Shown: in pieces, positions 43,342 to 45,310 of the stretch
Numbering within the stretch: position 1 is the stretch's first letter
Layout of the letters: the number at the start of each line of letters is the position of its first letter
NCBI RefSeq assembly: GCF_000466165.1
Contig: NZ_KE951414.1
Location: forward strand, 1-45,310
DNA: 45,310 nt
Source: Actinobaculum sp. oral taxon 183 str. F0552
GTDB lineage: Bacteria > Actinomycetota > Actinomycetes > Actinomycetales > Actinomycetaceae
Direction: 5' to 3'
Notes under the pieces: generated by a model
What the model saw: the letters and a program-made list of their open reading frames with translations, nothing else
Told to the model about the DNA's origin: nothing
Databases searched by the model: none
Position numbers and translations under genes: made by a program

Positions 43342-44847
43342 GTGAAGAGAAGAAGGCGGGCCCGCCTGGCGGCCCTGGCCGCGGGCGTCGCCCTCGTCGT
43401 CTCGGGATGCTCGGGAGGGGATTCGGGCGGCGGCTCGTCCAAGGGCTCCTCGCAGCAGCTGCGCATCGGCACGGCGCTCACCCCGACCGACTCCCTGGAC
43501 CCCAACACGGCGACGTCGCCGGGCATCATGATGACCATCTCCTACATCTACGGCTCGCTCGCCGCGACGACGGACAAGGGGACGAAGATGCGGCTGGCCG
43601 AATCCATCACGCCCAACGCCACGGTCGACGAATGGACGGTCAAGCTGCGCAAGGGCCTGACGTATTCCGACGGGACCCCGGTGACGGGCCAGGACGTCCT
43701 CGCCTCGTTCCAGCACCTAGCCCAGGCGCCCGAGTACAAAACGCTGTACGGGGGGATCGACTTCGCCGCGTCGAAGGCGGAGGGCTCCACGGCGGTGCTC
43801 AAGCTCACCGCCCCGTCCTCTGATTTCCTCGAATCGACCTTGGCCATGATGTCCCCGATCGCGCCCAAGGGACAGTTCACCGGCGTGGGGGCCGGCCCCT
43901 ACGCCCTGCAGAAGGGGGACTCCTCGACCGGCTACCAGCTGAAGAGCAACCCCAAGTACTGGGCCGGCGAGCCGAAGATCAAGCGCGTCGAGGTCAAGAT
44001 GATCGCGAGCGCCTCCGCGCGGGCGAAGGCCCTCAAGGCCGGCGAGATCGACTACGCCTACGGCCTGGACTCGGCCTCCCTCGCCACGCTCAAGAGCGCC
44101 TCCGACCTGGTCACCCCCAAGCCGACCCTGCAGTCGGCCTCGGCGATGGACCTCGTGCTCAACACGCGCGTCGCCCCGTTCAACGACCCCGAAGTCCGGC
44201 GGGCGGCGAAGCTCACGCTCGACCGGGCGAAGATGGTCAAGACCGTCCTGGGAGAGTCCGGCGAGCTCGGCAACGACATGCTCGGCAAGGGCTACCCCTC
44301 CTATCCCAAGGACATCGAGCAGGTCAAGGCCGATAAGGAGAAGGCCCGCAAGATCTTCGCGTCCAAGGGCGTGACGTCCTTCACCATCATGGCGGCGGAC
44401 ATCACCCCCGGCCTGGTCGCCTCCGCCGAGCTCATGGCGCAGGAGTTCAAGAAGGTCGGGGTGGACGTCAAGATCGAGAAGGCCGACGCCCAGTCCTACT
44501 TCTCGCAGATGGACAAGCTCTACGCCTCCCCGGCCTTCACGATGTACTGGATCAACCGCCCCGCCATGGGCGAGTTCAGGATGCAGGCCGACGCCCGGTC
44601 TCCCTACAACGTCAGCGGGTACTCCTCGCAGGCGATGACCGAGAAGTTCACCAAGGCCACCCAGACCCTCGACGAGAAGTCCCGCGACAAGCTCGTCGCC
44701 GAGATCTCCCAGGAGATCCACGAGTCGGGCGGCGACCTCGTCTGGGGCTTCCAGAAGCAGCTGTCGGCCTACCGCAAGGGGCTCAAGGGCCTCGTCGTCG
44801 ACCAGTCGATGCCTTGGATCGCCGAAGCGACGTTCTCGGCCTCGTGA
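43342..44847 (+). CDS. Peptide-type ABC transporter substrate-binding lipoprotein (family 5)
   Basis: 501 aa from the GTG at 43342 (AAAGGGA upstream). Lipobox VSGC with Cys23. The mature protein has the solute-binding family 5 pattern: LRIGTALTPTDSLDPNTA, WTVKLRKGLTYSDGTPVTGQDVLASFQ, GAGPYALQKGDSSTGYQLKSNPKYW and VAPFNDPEVRRAAKLTLDR. Family members bind oligopeptides, dipeptides, nickel or related solutes; residues do not fix the ligand. Its stop overlaps the permease start (GTGA), so the two are coupled. Confidence 0.93.
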   Translation: MKRRRRARLAALAAGVALVVSGCSGGDSGGGSSKGSSQQLRIGTALTPTDSLDPNTATSPGIMMTISYIYGSLAATTDKGTKMRLAESITPNATVDEWTVKLRKGLTYSDGTPVTGQDVLASFQHLAQAPEYKTLYGGIDFAASKAEGSTAVLKLTAPSSDFLESTLAMMSPIAPKGQFTGVGAGPYALQKGDSSTGYQLKSNPKYWAGEPKIKRVEVKMIASASARAKALKAGEIDYAYGLDSASLATLKSASDLVTPKPTLQSASAMDLVLNTRVAPFNDPEVRRAAKLTLDRAKMVKTVLGESGELGNDMLGKGYPSYPKDIEQVKADKEKARKIFASKGVTSFTIMAADITPGLVASAELMAQEFKKVGVDVKIEKADAQSYFSQMDKLYASPAFTMYWINRPAMGEFRMQADARSPYNVSGYSSQAMTEKFTKATQTLDEKSRDKLVAEISQEIHESGGDLVWGFQKQLSAYRKGLKGLVVDQSMPWIAEATFSAS

Positions 44848-45310
44848 GCCTGACCGGGTCCCGGGTGAGCCCGGCCGAGCCCCGGACGGGGCTGGCCGGG
44901 ACCGGCGCCGGGCTGCCCGCCTGGCTGATGTGGCGGGCGGCCCGCGGCCTCCTCCTCTGCCTCTTGGGGAGCGCGGTGCTCTTCCTCCTCGTCCAGGCGC
45001 TGCCCGGCGACGCCGCCTCCCTGGCGGCCGGGAGCGGCGGTCCGGAGGCCGTGGCGCGGATGCGCGAGAGGATGGGGCTGGACGTCCCCCTTCCGCGCCG
45101 GTACCTCTCCTGGCTGGGCGGGGTGCTGACCGGCGACTTCGGCACGACGCTCAATGCGGGCGTGCCCGTCTGGCGGGCCGTCGCCACGCCCCTGATGGCG
45201 ACCTTCACCGTCATGGCGATCGTCCTCCTCGCCCTGGCGCTGGTCACGCTGCCCGCGGCCGTGGCGGCCGGGGCCCGGCCCCGCGCCCGCGCATCCCGAG
45301 GCGCGGCCGC
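44844..45310 (+). CDS. Peptide-type ABC transporter permease (DppB-like), partial
   Basis: The frame opens at the GTG overlapping the receptor stop and runs off the window end (155 codons). A hydrophilic start of about 25 residues precedes helix GLLLCLLGSAVLFLLVQALPG. Next come the family features GGPEAVARMRERMGLDVPLPRRYLSWLGGVLTGDFGTTL, the periplasmic region of DppB/OppB proteins, and a second helix (LMATFTVMAIVLLALALVTL). The remaining helices and the EAA loop lie beyond the edge. Confidence 0.9.
   Translation, partial: MSLTGSRVSPAEPRTGLAGTGAGLPAWLMWRAARGLLLCLLGSAVLFLLVQALPGDAASLAAGSGGPEAVARMRERMGLDVPLPRRYLSWLGGVLTGDFGTTLNAGVPVWRAVATPLMATFTVMAIVLLALALVTLPAAVAAGARPRARASRGAA

Overview
The window is a high-GC actinobacterial chromosome segment. 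Gene content points to an Actinomycetaceae-like organism (Actinomyces/Schaalia type): class Ib ribonucleotide reductase, an LPXTG-anchored surface adhesin, many lipoproteins with short Ala/Gly-rich signal peptides, GTG/TTG starts, and several genes that look leaderless. The genus is inference from gene content and composition. No tRNA, rRNA, CRISPR array, transposase or prophage gene is visible.

Layout. (1) 1-2627: a translationally coupled cluster (ATGA overlaps) with the tail of an upstream gene, a VTC-type polyphosphate polymerase domain protein and a Cthe_2159-like beta-helix lipoprotein. (2) 2628-6334: a control region with DnaA-box-like motifs and two NrdR boxes exactly 32 bp apart, then nrdH-nrdI-nrdE. 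The partner nrdF lies 10 kb downstream (16520-17497), followed by an XRE regulator and a decayed partial copy of the nrdF 3' end. (3) 6747-10888: a quinone-oxidoreductase-like MDR enzyme and a four-gene OpuC-type compatible-solute ABC operon. (4) 10927-16407: a small membrane protein, a secreted trypsin-like protease with VCBS-like repeats, a beta-propeller-like lipoprotein, an S4 RNA-binding protein and an AT-rich frameshifted gene. (5) 18288-20787: an LPXTG adhesin with its own promoter, operator-like palindrome and a 15-bp-stem terminator. (6) 21001-25756: a low-molecular-weight protein tyrosine phosphatase; a leftward sugar ABC operon (two permeases, then a binding lipoprotein) interrupted by an inverted fragment of a phosphatase gene; and a SprT-like metalloprotease. 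(7) 25871-30013: four tandem membrane-anchored paralogues with DUF4352-like extracellular domains, variable N-termini and AT-richer 3' ends. This is the most interesting accessory block. (8) 30300-45310: HrpA helicase, a four-TM protein, an endonuclease/exonuclease/phosphatase-family protein, an SRPBCC protein, a small membrane protein, a TRIC/YicG-family channel, an ADP-ribosylglycohydrolase, glycerate kinase, a broken MFS transporter, and the start of an oligopeptide-type ABC operon cut by the window end.

Working together: nrdHIE plus nrdF make a complete class Ib ribonucleotide reductase (glutaredoxin-like donor, flavodoxin, catalytic and radical subunits). opuC-type genes import osmoprotectants. 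The sugar and peptide ABC systems lack an ATPase gene in view. The DUF4352-like array, the adhesin, the protease and the lipoproteins form a cell-surface repertoire spread across the window.
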